This document shows, piece after piece, positions 1 through 7,168 of a DNA stretch of 24,598 nucleotides. Under the pieces are notes generated by a model. It had not been told where the DNA came from. It ran no database searches and saw nothing but the letters and a program-made list of their open reading frames with translations. Every line of letters starts with the position of its first letter. The stretch's first letter is position 1. This stretch comes from Desulfobulbus sp. Lineage in GTDB: Bacteria; Desulfobacterota; Desulfobulbia; Desulfobulbales; Desulfobulbaceae. The stretch is taken from NCBI GenBank assembly GCA_030600525.1, contig JAUVLX010000011.1:1-24598 (forward strand). Direction: 5' to 3'. The translations under genes and the position numbers were made by a program.

Positions 1-75
1 TCACCAATGAGACACGTTTAAGGCTCTCTTTTCCTCTCTGTTTGCCTGAGTTGCCTCAGAAAGACTTCGGTGTCT
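1..75 (-). promoter_or_regulatory. possible glycine-riboswitch-like leader fragment
   Basis: Read on the minus strand, positions 72-65 give CACCGAAG and 50-41 give CTCAGGCAAA, followed by CAGAGAGG and GAGAGCC. These strings resemble the CCGAAG and CUCAGGCAAA signatures of the glycine aptamer, with the start of a second aptamer running off the window. A small hairpin with a GCAA tetraloop lies at 46-59. Against this, no clear GGAGAG 5' arm or P2 stem is visible upstream, and the usual GGGGCAA after GAAG is missing. If real, it would control a minus-strand gene left of the window. This is a motif resemblance only. Confidence 0.22.
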
Positions 76-250
76 GCAATGTTTTGCGGGCACTGGTGTT
101 GAAATTTTGATTACAAACAGTTTGGGAAATGTGCAATTTCCTCAACTGTATTAGCAGATTTCAAGATCCATTACGTCTTGCCTTGAACGAGCTTTTTTTA
201 AGCAGAAAACTCATCATCGCTTTGCAACGTAAGTTGGCCAAGCTTTTTTA

Positions 251-3200
251 TCAAACACCTGCACTCATCGCCTTTTGCAGGGCTCCTATCAAATCTATTT
301 TTGCCGCTTCCAAGTAAGGTCTCCAGTCTGTATAGAACCTGTAAAATGCAGTGGAGGCCAGTTTTTTGGTGAGGATTGCATTTCGATATGGCTGCAGGTC
401 TGGGGCAGAAAGGGTTGCTATTATCTGCTCCCTCCCCAGTGTCTGGGTGAGAATGACCGGCGTATATGCTTCGATAACAGACCAAACCAGGGCCTCGTCC
501 TTTAGAATGGTTGGCAGTTGTTCCTCCAGAACATTTTGAAAGGAAAATATCGACTCACTGGTACTTTCTGAGAGTTCAAAAAGATTCAATTGTGGCTCCT
601 GCTGGTGAATACGCAGCAACATGGTTGTCTCGATCTGAGCGTATTTTTCCACCTGGAGGAGGACATCCTTGATCAAGGCTAATCTGATCTCATTTTTATG
701 CAGAAGCTGGTGCTCATACTCGTCCTGAAAGAGAAATGCGGTGAGGATTTCGGCAATGGAACTGCTGAAAACACCCCCTTTATTGGCCGTAGAATCCTTG
801 ATGTGTTTTATGTCGGTTGTGGTGGCGATATGGCGCCTTGAGGCGTCATCGAAAAAGACGTTGGCTCCCTCAACAATATATTGCAGTTCGGCAAACAGGG
901 GGAGGAACTGTTTTATATTATTTTGATTTATCGTATCTTTCAAGCCGCCGCAGGGTGTGAAGGCTCTGATATTTGCCTGAGCGATAAATCGGCGGTTCTC
1001 GGGGGTGGAGAGAAAATGGCGATGAAAATAAGCTCCATTTTCGATCACTGTGCCATCAGGAAGGAGGATATTTTTGGCACTTATCGGTACCATAAATCCG
1101 TTTTCACTGAGTTTTTCCACGGGAAAGGCAAGGGTGTTTTGCCGTGGTGAAGTGTGGCGCATAAAGGCTATTTTTGTCAACTCCTCCTTATTCAGTCCAT
1201 TCGGGTCAAAGAGTATTGATCCGCCATCAATTACAAGACAGATTCTTCCCCGGTACGATTGGATCTGATTTGCTCCAAGGTCACCGTCAGGGCCGCCGGT
1301 CAACATCAGGTTCAGATCTTCTTCTTTGGTACCAAATTCGGAGACTAAGGTTCTGAAGGTCGACATCACACTGGTGGTCGTCATACCGCTCGTCGCAATT
1401 TTACCGCCAATGTGGTGGTATATCTGGTCCATATCATCGGTGAGAACTACGGACTGCCCGCTAATATGGAGATCAACGCCCTGGTTTCCCTTACCGTAGA
1501 GCGCAAAAAGGTCACCAGTTTCCAGTAGACCGTAGGTATCATGGGGGATACCGAAACTTTTCCCTGTCGTCAGGGTTCTCCAGTAGGGATATCCTCTCTC
1601 CTTGCCACGGTAAGCTACTTTATCCATGAGCAGTGCTGTTCCTTCGTCAGGGCCGAAAAAAATCATTTCAGGTTTTCCGTAGTAATCAACCACAGAATTG
1701 TCGGGAAGCATTAAGTCCATGATTCCTTCTGTATAGTCCTGCAAAGATTCAAGAGGATAGGCCGCATAGAGAGGACGGGGAACAACAACACCCTTAGAGC
1801 CGCTTTCACAAATGTCTTTGTGCTTCAGGCGTTGAGCCTTAGGGCCAAGGGCGTAGTTGAGCAGCACCGCATTATCCAGTTCAGACTCGTAGTTGGTCGG
1901 GGAGACCCTGATGAGCCGGAGGCCGCCACGGGCGATATCGGCTGCACGAAGGTGAGTTCCGCAGGCATAGTGACCGTTTATGTAAAATGCTCCGTATACG
2001 AACTGGCTGAATACAAGAGGGTCCAGGATGGAGTTGTCAAAACGGAAGGCAAAGGAGCGCTTTTGTGGACTGTAAAAGTTGGTTTTCAGGGTGGAGACAA
2101 CCAGCTTGAACATGAATTTAAAAATGTCATAGCCGAGGTGAAAGTCAATAAACCTTGAGGCTATAATCCTTTCAAATTCTTCATACTTACTGCTGAGATC
2201 CTCTGCGGAGATATGGCTTTTTATCTTGGGGTTGAAGCGCTGATCAAAGAGCTCGAATAAATACTGGATGAGGTCCGGATGTCTGCAGACCATGTCTTCA
2301 ATCAGGGCATCACCATACGTTGACTTATTGGCTCCCTGGATTCTCTTGGCAAAAGCATCCTGATGATCTTGTCCAGAAAGGCTGTTGAGTATTTCTCTGT
2401 CTGTGGCATTTTCACTCTCCTGAAAGATAAACATGTGTGCGAAATCAATTGCATTGCCGGCAAAAAGCATTTCCGGAAAAGATAGCTTTTTTTCCAGGTA
2501 GAGCTGTTTCGCTCCATTGACCGCAAAAGCAAAAAATGAAACGAGATCAGCAGCAACAGCTTGTTCCTGTGTCCGTGAGAGTTCGCCAAGAATGTAGAGG
2601 GTGCAGATAGAGGTGGGGACGTCTGTCCCTGAATAATAAGGCTCCCAATAGGCGCGGACCAAAGTGAGACCGTGTTCCTCAAGCAATTTTCTGAATACAG
2701 GAAGCTGCGGATGGGCAAAATCGGTTTTGAACATCAAGCGGGTCTCACCGGTCTGGGGAAGATTGAAAAATTCAATCAGCGGCATTACCGAATTTTCGGT
2801 CTGCATCACGAATTTTTCATAGCGCCTGCGTGTGGGTTCGGGAGTGCTTGCATAGTCTTGGGAAATATTGAACAGAAAGCGGGACTCATTGAAGGCGTCT
2901 TTTGGGAGTTCGTTAACGATTTCAGGACGAATGATATAGGTATAGTAGTTGCTTTCCGGGCTGTAGTAGTATTCACGACGATGCCCTGAAATAAATCCTT
3001 CCAGCATGTCCTCCATGCTGTCTCTGGTCTCTTCGGTTGCAATCCGTACTTGTTGGATATCACTCCCTGTTTCCACATCAAAATCAACATGTGCTACCCG
3101 ACCATAGAGAACCACTTTGTTGTCGATACGCTTGACCGTGGTGGCAATAGATTGCAGCAGGTGGGCTAGTGCGGCCGGCTGAATATGTTCAAAGAAATAA

Positions 3201-3418
3201 TTCGGCAACCCCAGGTCATGGAGCAAGATACCTGCCGCCATATTAATACAATTGGCAGTTATCAATCCTTGGGAAGAGAGGTCAATAACCGCCTGATAGA
3301 GTATCCGTGGCGCAAGTCCCACGCTGACAGCCCTGTTGATAATATCCGCACCACTGCCGGGAGTGGTTTGATCTTCCTGGGCTGGACTGGATGTAGTTTG
3401 AGTAGGGTGCTGGATCAT
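251..3418 (-). CDS. NAD-dependent glutamate dehydrogenase, large (about 115-120 kDa) class
   Basis: It should catalyse the reversible oxidative deamination of glutamate to 2-oxoglutarate and ammonium with NAD, in the cytoplasm. Glu/Leu/Phe/Val dehydrogenase motifs lie in the C-terminal two thirds. Counted from the upstream GTG they are ARGGLR near 514, the active-site lysine region ESGSKG near 556-561, FFGPDEGT near 605-612, TGKSFGIPHD near 636, and a nucleotide-binding GGPDGDLGAN near 726-735. VEGANVFFDDASRR follows later. The length of about 1055 residues matches the yeast Gdh2-like 115-kDa class rather than the 45-kDa or 180-kDa classes. The long N-terminal region is not recognisable by eye. 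The frame opens at a GTG at 3472, but that has no ribosome site. The ATG at 3418 has AGGA 11 bases upstream, so I prefer it. The gene stands alone, with a foldback repeat 70 bases upstream. Confidence 0.88.
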   Translation of the reverse strand: MIQHPTQTTSSPAQEDQTTPGSGADIINRAVSVGLAPRILYQAVIDLSSQGLITANCINMAAGILLHDLGLPNYFFEHIQPAALAHLLQSIATTVKRIDNKVVLYGRVAHVDFDVETGSDIQQVRIATEETRDSMEDMLEGFISGHRREYYYSPESNYYTYIIRPEIVNELPKDAFNESRFLFNISQDYASTPEPTRRRYEKFVMQTENSVMPLIEFFNLPQTGETRLMFKTDFAHPQLPVFRKLLEEHGLTLVRAYWEPYYSGTDVPTSICTLYILGELSRTQEQAVAADLVSFFAFAVNGAKQLYLEKKLSFPEMLFAGNAIDFAHMFIFQESENATDREILNSLSGQDHQDAFAKRIQGANKSTYGDALIEDMVCRHPDLIQYLFELFDQRFNPKIKSHISAEDLSSKYEEFERIIASRFIDFHLGYDIFKFMFKLVVSTLKTNFYSPQKRSFAFRFDNSILDPLVFSQFVYGAFYINGHYACGTHLRAADIARGGLRLIRVSPTNYESELDNAVLLNYALGPKAQRLKHKDICESGSKGVVVPRPLYAAYPLESLQDYTEGIMDLMLPDNSVVDYYGKPEMIFFGPDEGTALLMDKVAYRGKERGYPYWRTLTTGKSFGIPHDTYGLLETGDLFALYGKGNQGVDLHISGQSVVLTDDMDQIYHHIGGKIATSGMTTTSVMSTFRTLVSEFGTKEEDLNLMLTGGPDGDLGANQIQSYRGRICLVIDGGSILFDPNGLNKEELTKIAFMRHTSPRQNTLAFPVEKLSENGFMVPISAKNILLPDGTVIENGAYFHRHFLSTPENRRFIAQANIRAFTPCGGLKDTINQNNIKQFLPLFAELQYIVEGANVFFDDASRRHIATTTDIKHIKDSTANKGGVFSSSIAEILTAFLFQDEYEHQLLHKNEIRLALIKDVLLQVEKYAQIETTMLLRIHQQEPQLNLFELSESTSESIFSFQNVLEEQLPTILKDEALVWSVIEAYTPVILTQTLGREQIIATLSAPDLQPYRNAILTKKLASTAFYRFYTDWRPYLEAAKIDLIGALQKAMSAGV

Positions 3419-3487
3419 AACTTTCAGGGTCCTGGTACGAGGCCATTGGAATTTTGATAGGGATAAGGGCACTACTTTAATCTAAAA

Positions 3488-3659
3488 GGAATCTTGAAAA
3501 ATTGCTTTTTTCCCAATCCCTGCGTTATGGTCAAAATTTTCTTTTCGGAGGTAAGAGAAGACTCCTATATCAGTTATATGCCTGTGGTAAAATTTTCTCC
3601 ATGCTTTGGAGTCGGGACTTACCTGACCTTGATCGAAAAATCTAATTTTTAAAGGTACC
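3488..3659 (+). mobile_element. MITE-like foldback element, copy A
   Basis: A 172-bp non-coding element. Its ends are imperfect inverted repeats: GGAATCTTGAAAAATT at 3488-3503 against AATTTTTAAAGGTACC at 3644-3659, 13 of 16 pairing. It is flanked by the near-identical 6-mers CTAAAA (3482-3487) and CTAAAG (3660-3665), which look like a target duplication. Inside are a further stem (3527-3540 with 3589-3602, 12 of 14 pairs) and the family core ATATCAGTTATATGCCTGTG at 3567-3586. It shares the core, the left-arm string CCCAATC..CT.CGTTATG and the right-arm string GACCTTGA.CGAAAA with copy C. It carries no gene, so any movement would need a transposase from elsewhere. Confidence 0.62.
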
Positions 3660-3841
3660 CTAAAGATATTTGCAGGTCTTAGGGATAACAGCAAGTTTTT
3701 TCGAAACCTGAATATGAAATAGATAAAAAGGCGAAAATTTGATCAGGTGACTGTTGTCGCCGTTGGAGGATAGCCCGGAAGGTTATAAAGGAGGGAGAAT
3801 GAAGCAGAGAATCATCATTAAGAAGGATTGAAGCCTTACAG

Positions 3842-3886
3842 ACCTCCCCATACGTTTGCAAATCCTGGCAAACCGTATGAAGAGGT
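3842..3886 (-). terminator. strong hairpin just after the flavodoxin-like gene
   Basis: ACCTC (3842-3846) pairs with GAGGT (3882-3886), and CATACGTTTGC (3849-3859) pairs with GCAAACCGTATG (3868-3879) with one bulged base. The hairpin starts 14 bases after the stop of the minus-strand gene at 3900. It lacks a T run on either strand, so it may be a 3' end-stabilising stem or a weak terminator rather than a canonical intrinsic terminator. Confidence 0.4.
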
Positions 3887-3899
3887 GTTCTCGTAGATA

Positions 3900-4460
3900 T
3901 CAGGCAAATATATCTTTGTTTTTAAGTTCTATAGCTACGCGGGTAACATGCATGGCGTGCTTTTGGGTAAGAGCGAGCACTTCTTCGCTGACGCCCTCGT
4001 GGTTCATCGCTTCATCTGCTGAACGTCCGTAGGGGCCCCATTGCAGACCTCCTTTTTTGTAATTTTCTGTCCTTTTGGGTAGGGGCACAAAGACCATGCC
4101 CAGTTCGCTGAAGTTGTTTAACATGGAGATAAAGGCCAGTTCGACCCCGCCTCCAGCACCACCGAATCCGCCTCCAGAGGCAAAAAGACCAATTGTTTTA
4201 CCATTCATTTTATCCTGCATCCAGAGGCCTGAGCAGACAGTATCTATCATTTTTTTCACCCGCCAATCCATGTTGCCCATATGCACTGGGCTACCGAGCA
4301 GGACTCCATCACTTGAAGTAAAGTCATCAGCTGTTACATCTTCTGCCTTTCTTAAAACAGCCTCGGCTCCAGATATAGAACTGATCCCTTCAACTGCTGC
4401 ATTGGCCATTTTTTTAGTATTGCCATAGTCACTTGCATAAATCACCAGCATTTTAGTCAT
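3900..4460 (-). CDS. flavodoxin-fold (WrbA/FMN-reductase-like) protein
   Basis: A 186-residue flavodoxin-like protein that probably binds FMN and transfers electrons to a quinone or other small acceptor in the cytoplasm. The N-terminus has a beta strand and an FMN phosphate loop, LVIYASDYGNTKKMA. A second FMN loop reads GSPVHMGNMDWRVKKMID, and a third glycine-rich one reads ASGGGFGGAGGGVE, followed by LGMVFVP. This order is typical of the WrbA and multimeric flavodoxin families. I cannot tell which subfamily it belongs to. The frame also has an ATG at 4466, but GGAG (4471-4468) lies only one base from it and seven from the ATG at 4460, so the protein should start MTKMLVIY. A TATAAT is visible just upstream (about 4488-4493, minus), without a good -35. 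It stands alone. Confidence 0.82.
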   Translation of the reverse strand: MTKMLVIYASDYGNTKKMANAAVEGISSISGAEAVLRKAEDVTADDFTSSDGVLLGSPVHMGNMDWRVKKMIDTVCSGLWMQDKMNGKTIGLFASGGGFGGAGGGVELAFISMLNNFSELGMVFVPLPKRTENYKKGGLQWGPYGRSADEAMNHEGVSEEVLALTQKHAMHVTRVAIELKNKDIFA

Positions 4461-4758
4461 TTTCATTCTCCATAGCGTAGTTTTGATTATATGGGTGAGG
4501 TTGAAGAGTAGCTGTTGGGTATGGGGATATCTATCATTCTAAAATCACGTTTAATATGCATGCTATACATATCTTGCAGAATCGATATCAAATTGACTGA
4601 TAGAGAGATCGTTAACGCTTAGACGACCATGGACATCAGCAGATACGGATTTCGTATGCTCGCCTAAGTTTGACAAAAGTTTTCAGGGCGGGTGTTTCCT
4701 AGGTTGTCAGTTTGTTTGCTCGGGAGTGAGTTCTTATAGCATGAGCTTTTTGTTTAGT

Positions 4759-4774
4759 AGTTTAATGTTAAACT
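4759..4774. promoter_or_regulatory. 16-bp palindrome, operator-like
   Basis: AGTTTAA-TG-TTAAACT is a perfect inverted repeat of 7 bases per arm with a 2-base centre. It lies about 300 bases from the starts of both divergent neighbours, too far for an ordinary repressor site. It may be a regulator site for an unseen transcript or a chance palindrome in AT-rich DNA. Confidence 0.2.
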
Positions 4775-4902
4775 CTGTCAAAAGCAAATAGTGTCAAGTT
4801 TGAGTGAGTAATAATGCAGGCTTTTGGTAGAGCATGCTACAGTATCAACTATCATTGTAGAGAGAGGGGGATTTGTATGGCATTATAGAATCGTGGATAT
4901 CG

Positions 4903-4991
4903 ATATCAACTATATGCCTGTGGTAAAAAAACATGCCTAGGGATCGGGGTTTACCTGACCTGGATCGAAAAAACTAATTTTTCAAGGTACC
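4903..4991 (+). mobile_element. MITE-like repeat, copy B (right half only)
   Basis: It contains the family core (4903-4926) and a right arm closely matching copy A: TTACCTGACCT.GATCGAAAAA, then CTAATTTTT and AAGGTACCCT. The reverse complement of its end, GGTACCTTGAAAAATT, matches the left end of copy A. The left half, with CCCAATC and the matching stem arm, is not present upstream, so this copy is truncated or recombined. It ends about 100 bases before the UPF0173 gene. Confidence 0.55.
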
Positions 4992-5093
4992 CTGTAACCT
5001 GGTCCATATACGTTGTTTGATAGTACTGGCGGCAAAAAGCAGGATTTTGCTTGGCAAAAAAAAAGATATTTTATCATGTGATAGGAGGAGGAA

Positions 5094-5777
5094 ATGGCAA
5101 TCAAAGTGACGTGGCTCAGCCATTCAGCGTTTTTGGTGGAAACCGGGGGGACTAGAATACTCATAGATCCATTTATAACGGGAAATCCTCTCAGTCCGGT
5201 TAAGGCAGAGGAGGTGACAGCAGACTATATCCTTGTGTCTCACGGTCATGGAGACCATATCGGCGACACCGTTGCCATTGCCAAGCGGACCGGAGCCACC
5301 GTAGTGGCTAATTTTGAGATATGTAACTGGTTAAATAGCCAGGGAGTTGACAAGGTGCATCCTCAGCATATCGGAGGTGGGTTTGATTATCCATGGGGCC
5401 GGGTTAAGCTGACCATTGCTCATCATGGTTCACAATTACCTGATGGTTCCTATGGTGGCTCGCCATGTGGTTTCCTGCTGAGTGTGGAAGGAAAAAACAT
5501 TTACCATGCATGTGATACGGGCCTTTTTTATGATATGAAACTTATCGGTGAAGAAGGCGTGGACCTGGCTATTCTCCCCATTGGGGACAATTTCACCATG
5601 GGACCGGATGATGCCCTGCGCGCAGTCAAACTACTTACGCCTAAACAGGTAGTGCCTATTCATTATAATACCTTTGAGGTGATTGAACAGGACGCGGACG
5701 CATGGGCCGCTAGGGTGAGGGCGGAAACAGCTGCGAAAGTGACTGTACTTAGCCCTGGAAAGGGATTGGAACTGTAG
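5094..5777 (+). CDS. metal-dependent hydrolase, MBL fold, UPF0173 family
   Basis: A 227-residue protein of the metallo-beta-lactamase superfamily, probably a cytoplasmic hydrolase with a two-metal site. The substrate is not known for this family. The metal motif is HGHGDH at residues 50-55. Further candidate ligands are the histidines in IAHHGSQ, the aspartate in ACDTGLF and the histidine in VPIHYNTF near the C-terminus. The N-terminal strand pair (VTWLSHSAFLVE, RILIDPFITGNP) is typical of UPF0173. The start is well supported: AGGAGGAGG lies just upstream of the ATG. It is a single gene, convergent with glyQ, sharing a terminator hairpin. Confidence 0.9.
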   Translation: MAIKVTWLSHSAFLVETGGTRILIDPFITGNPLSPVKAEEVTADYILVSHGHGDHIGDTVAIAKRTGATVVANFEICNWLNSQGVDKVHPQHIGGGFDYPWGRVKLTIAHHGSQLPDGSYGGSPCGFLLSVEGKNIYHACDTGLFYDMKLIGEEGVDLAILPIGDNFTMGPDDALRAVKLLTPKQVVPIHYNTFEVIEQDADAWAARVRAETAAKVTVLSPGKGLEL

Positions 5778-5807
5778 AATTTTTTTTCAGAAAAGAGGGA
5801 AGAGCAA

Positions 5808-5844
5808 AACAGCCGGTGAAATCACAAGGATTCTACCGGCTGTT
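5808..5844. terminator. hairpin between convergent hydrolase and glyQ
   Basis: AACAGCCGGT (5808-5817) pairs perfectly with ACCGGCTGTT (5835-5844) across a 17-base loop. On the minus strand it is followed by a T-rich tract (TTTTGCTCTTCCCTCTTTT), which suits termination of glyQ. The plus-strand side has no T run. Confidence 0.6.
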
Positions 5845-5866
5845 CTATTAAGGCGAAAAAAAGCTG

Positions 5867-6739
5867 TTATTTTTTGTTCAAAAGTGGGTGCCCCATCTCT
5901 TCACGTTGCTGGACATATTTTTGGGCAACTTGGCGGGCTATGTTACGTATCCTGCCTATGTAACGAGTTCGTTCAGCCACACTGATTGCTTTGCGTGCAT
6001 CAAGGAGATTGAAGGTATGCGAACATTTAAGACAGAAATCGTATGCTGGCAGGATGAGATTTTTCTCTGCAAGTTTTAACGCTTCCCGTTCATAGTTGTC
6101 AAAGGCGGTAATCATATCACCGACATTGGCCTCTTCAAAATTGAAAGCAGAAAATTCCTTTTCAGCCTGATGAAAAATTTGGCCATAGGTTACATGTTCA
6201 TTCCACTTGATGTCGTAGACTGAGTCGACTTTCTGCAGATACATGGCAATACGCTCAAGCCCATAGGTGATTTCAACCGTGATCGGTTTGAGATCGATGG
6301 AGCCAGCTTGCTGAAAGTAGGTGAACTGGGTGATTTCCATGCCGTCAAGCCATACTTCCCAGCCTAACCCCCAGGCACCAAGGGTAGGTGATTCCCAGTC
6401 GTCTTCTACAAAACGGATATCATGCTCCAGCAGGTCGAGTCCGAATTGCCGTAAACTTTCAAGGTACATCTCTTGGGAGTCTGGCGGCGAGGGTTTTATC
6501 ACCACCTGATACTGGTAGTAGTGTTGTAGGCGGTTAGGGTTTTCACCGTAGCGGCCATCAGTGGGGCGTCGAGATGGCTGAACATAGGCGGCTTTCCAAG
6601 GTTCAGGGCCCAAGGAACGAAGAAGGGTGGCTGGGTGGAATGTTCCTGCTCCAACCTCCATGTCGTAAGGCTGGAGAACGACACAGCCCATAGAGGCCCA
6701 GTAACTGTTCAGAGTCCCAATGATATCTTGAAAATACAT
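5867..6739 (-). CDS. glyQ: glycyl-tRNA synthetase alpha subunit
   Basis: The 290-residue catalytic subunit of the bacterial alpha2beta2 glycyl-tRNA synthetase, which activates glycine with ATP. The sequence is highly typical: a start of MYFQDIIGTLNSYWASMGCV, then GAGTFHPATLLRSLGPEPW, AYVQPSRRPTDGRYGENPNR, QHYYQYQVVIKPSP, LGWEVWLDGMEITQFTYFQQ and ITYGLERIAMYLQ. The length is normal. The beta subunit gene glyS, which usually follows directly, is absent: the next gene is convergent, so glyS must lie elsewhere. An AGGA lies about 14 bases upstream of the ATG, a weak site, but the conserved N-terminus fixes the start. I saw no T-box leader. Confidence 0.96.
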   Translation of the reverse strand: MYFQDIIGTLNSYWASMGCVVLQPYDMEVGAGTFHPATLLRSLGPEPWKAAYVQPSRRPTDGRYGENPNRLQHYYQYQVVIKPSPPDSQEMYLESLRQFGLDLLEHDIRFVEDDWESPTLGAWGLGWEVWLDGMEITQFTYFQQAGSIDLKPITVEITYGLERIAMYLQKVDSVYDIKWNEHVTYGQIFHQAEKEFSAFNFEEANVGDMITAFDNYEREALKLAEKNLILPAYDFCLKCSHTFNLLDARKAISVAERTRYIGRIRNIARQVAQKYVQQREEMGHPLLNKK

Positions 6740-7168
6740 GGCAAAGAGATGGTTCCTGTATTGATTGTTGTAAAATGATGGCTACTATTAGGTAACCGAC
6801 CATGGGGCGTGCTGCTATGCGCTTTGCACGTACCCTGTATTGCTTTATTACTGGGGTTGTATTGTAATGATCGAAACGCCAGTTGTGTACTTCATGTTTG
6901 AGCATAATAGTCTACCACAGTAACGGCATGTGGCAAATGAAATTGTATAGAGGTTACCAAGGGTTGGTTATTTGTCCATCGTCAGTCATGAGCCTGTTGA
7001 TTTACTGTCTTTTCGCCCAATCTCTTCGTTATGCTGAAAAAACAATCCTCGGAATATCAACTATATGCCTGTGGTTATTTTTTCAGCATGCCTCGACCTT
7101 GAACGAAAATCCTAGTAAATCAACAGACTCAGTCATTGCTTTCCCCTTTTTTTGTTGATGAGTTATTT
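6740..7168. other. divergent glyQ-uvrA intergenic region containing repeat C
   Basis: About 430 bases between divergent glyQ and uvrA. Positions 6990-7130 are repeat copy C. The rest holds no convincing frame or RNA gene. A 22-codon plus-strand frame starting near 6802 has no ribosome site. I could not find a clear sigma-70 promoter or a LexA-type box for uvrA. Confidence 0.55.
6990..7130 (+). mobile_element. MITE-like foldback element, copy C
   Basis: A 141-bp non-coding element with 17-bp terminal inverted repeats: GAGCCTGTTGATTTACT (6990-7006) and AGTAAATCAACAGACTC (7114-7130), 16 of 17 pairing. It is flanked directly on both sides by AGTCAT (6984-6989 and 7131-7136), an apparent 6-bp target duplication. 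Nested pairing continues inward: TTTTCG (7010-7015) with CGAAAA (7104-7109), then a perfect 12-bp stem ATGCTGAAAAAA (7031-7042) with TTTTTTCAGCAT (7078-7089). The loop carries the family core at 7054-7077. It ends 38 bases before the uvrA ATG, so it sits in the uvrA leader or between promoter and gene. Confidence 0.72.

Larger units (their letters stand above)
3419..3899. other. intergenic region with foldback repeat A and a hairpin
   Basis: This gap between the glutamate dehydrogenase start and the flavodoxin-like stop holds repeat copy A (3488-3659) and a hairpin (3842-3886). A ten-codon frame (3799-3831) follows an AGGAGGG, but the spacing is short and nothing lies downstream on that strand, so I do not call it a gene. 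No convincing promoter was found for the dehydrogenase. Confidence 0.6.
4461..5093. other. long intergenic region with repeat fragment B
   Basis: More than 600 bases between divergently transcribed genes, with no plausible reading frame. It holds a perfect dyad AGTTTAATGTTAAACT at 4759-4774, a small stem ATACG/CGTAT near 4643-4657, and the right half of the foldback repeat (4903-4991). A TTGACA at 4669-4674 has no matching -10. Much of it may be decayed mobile or regulatory DNA; I cannot assign the rest. Confidence 0.55.

Noticed and set aside
1820..2158. 112-codon open frame opposite the glutamate dehydrogenase gene
   Set aside because: It is antisense to a conserved catalytic region and its translation resembles no protein I recognise; it is explained as a shadow frame.
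3799..3831. Ten-codon frame after AGGAGGG
   Set aside because: Ribosome-site spacing is only three to four bases and no same-strand gene follows, so a leader-peptide role is not supported.
4843..4852. TATCAACTAT, ten bases identical to part of the repeat core
   Set aside because: Nothing around it matches the rest of the element, so it may be chance in AT-rich DNA.
6740..6905. Possible T-box leader for glyQ
   Set aside because: No AGGGTGGNACCGCG-type antiterminator motif and no terminator with a T run.
7000..7168. Possible LexA operator for uvrA
   Set aside because: No CTGT-N8-ACAG or other known LexA-type box; the palindromic features there belong to the foldback element.
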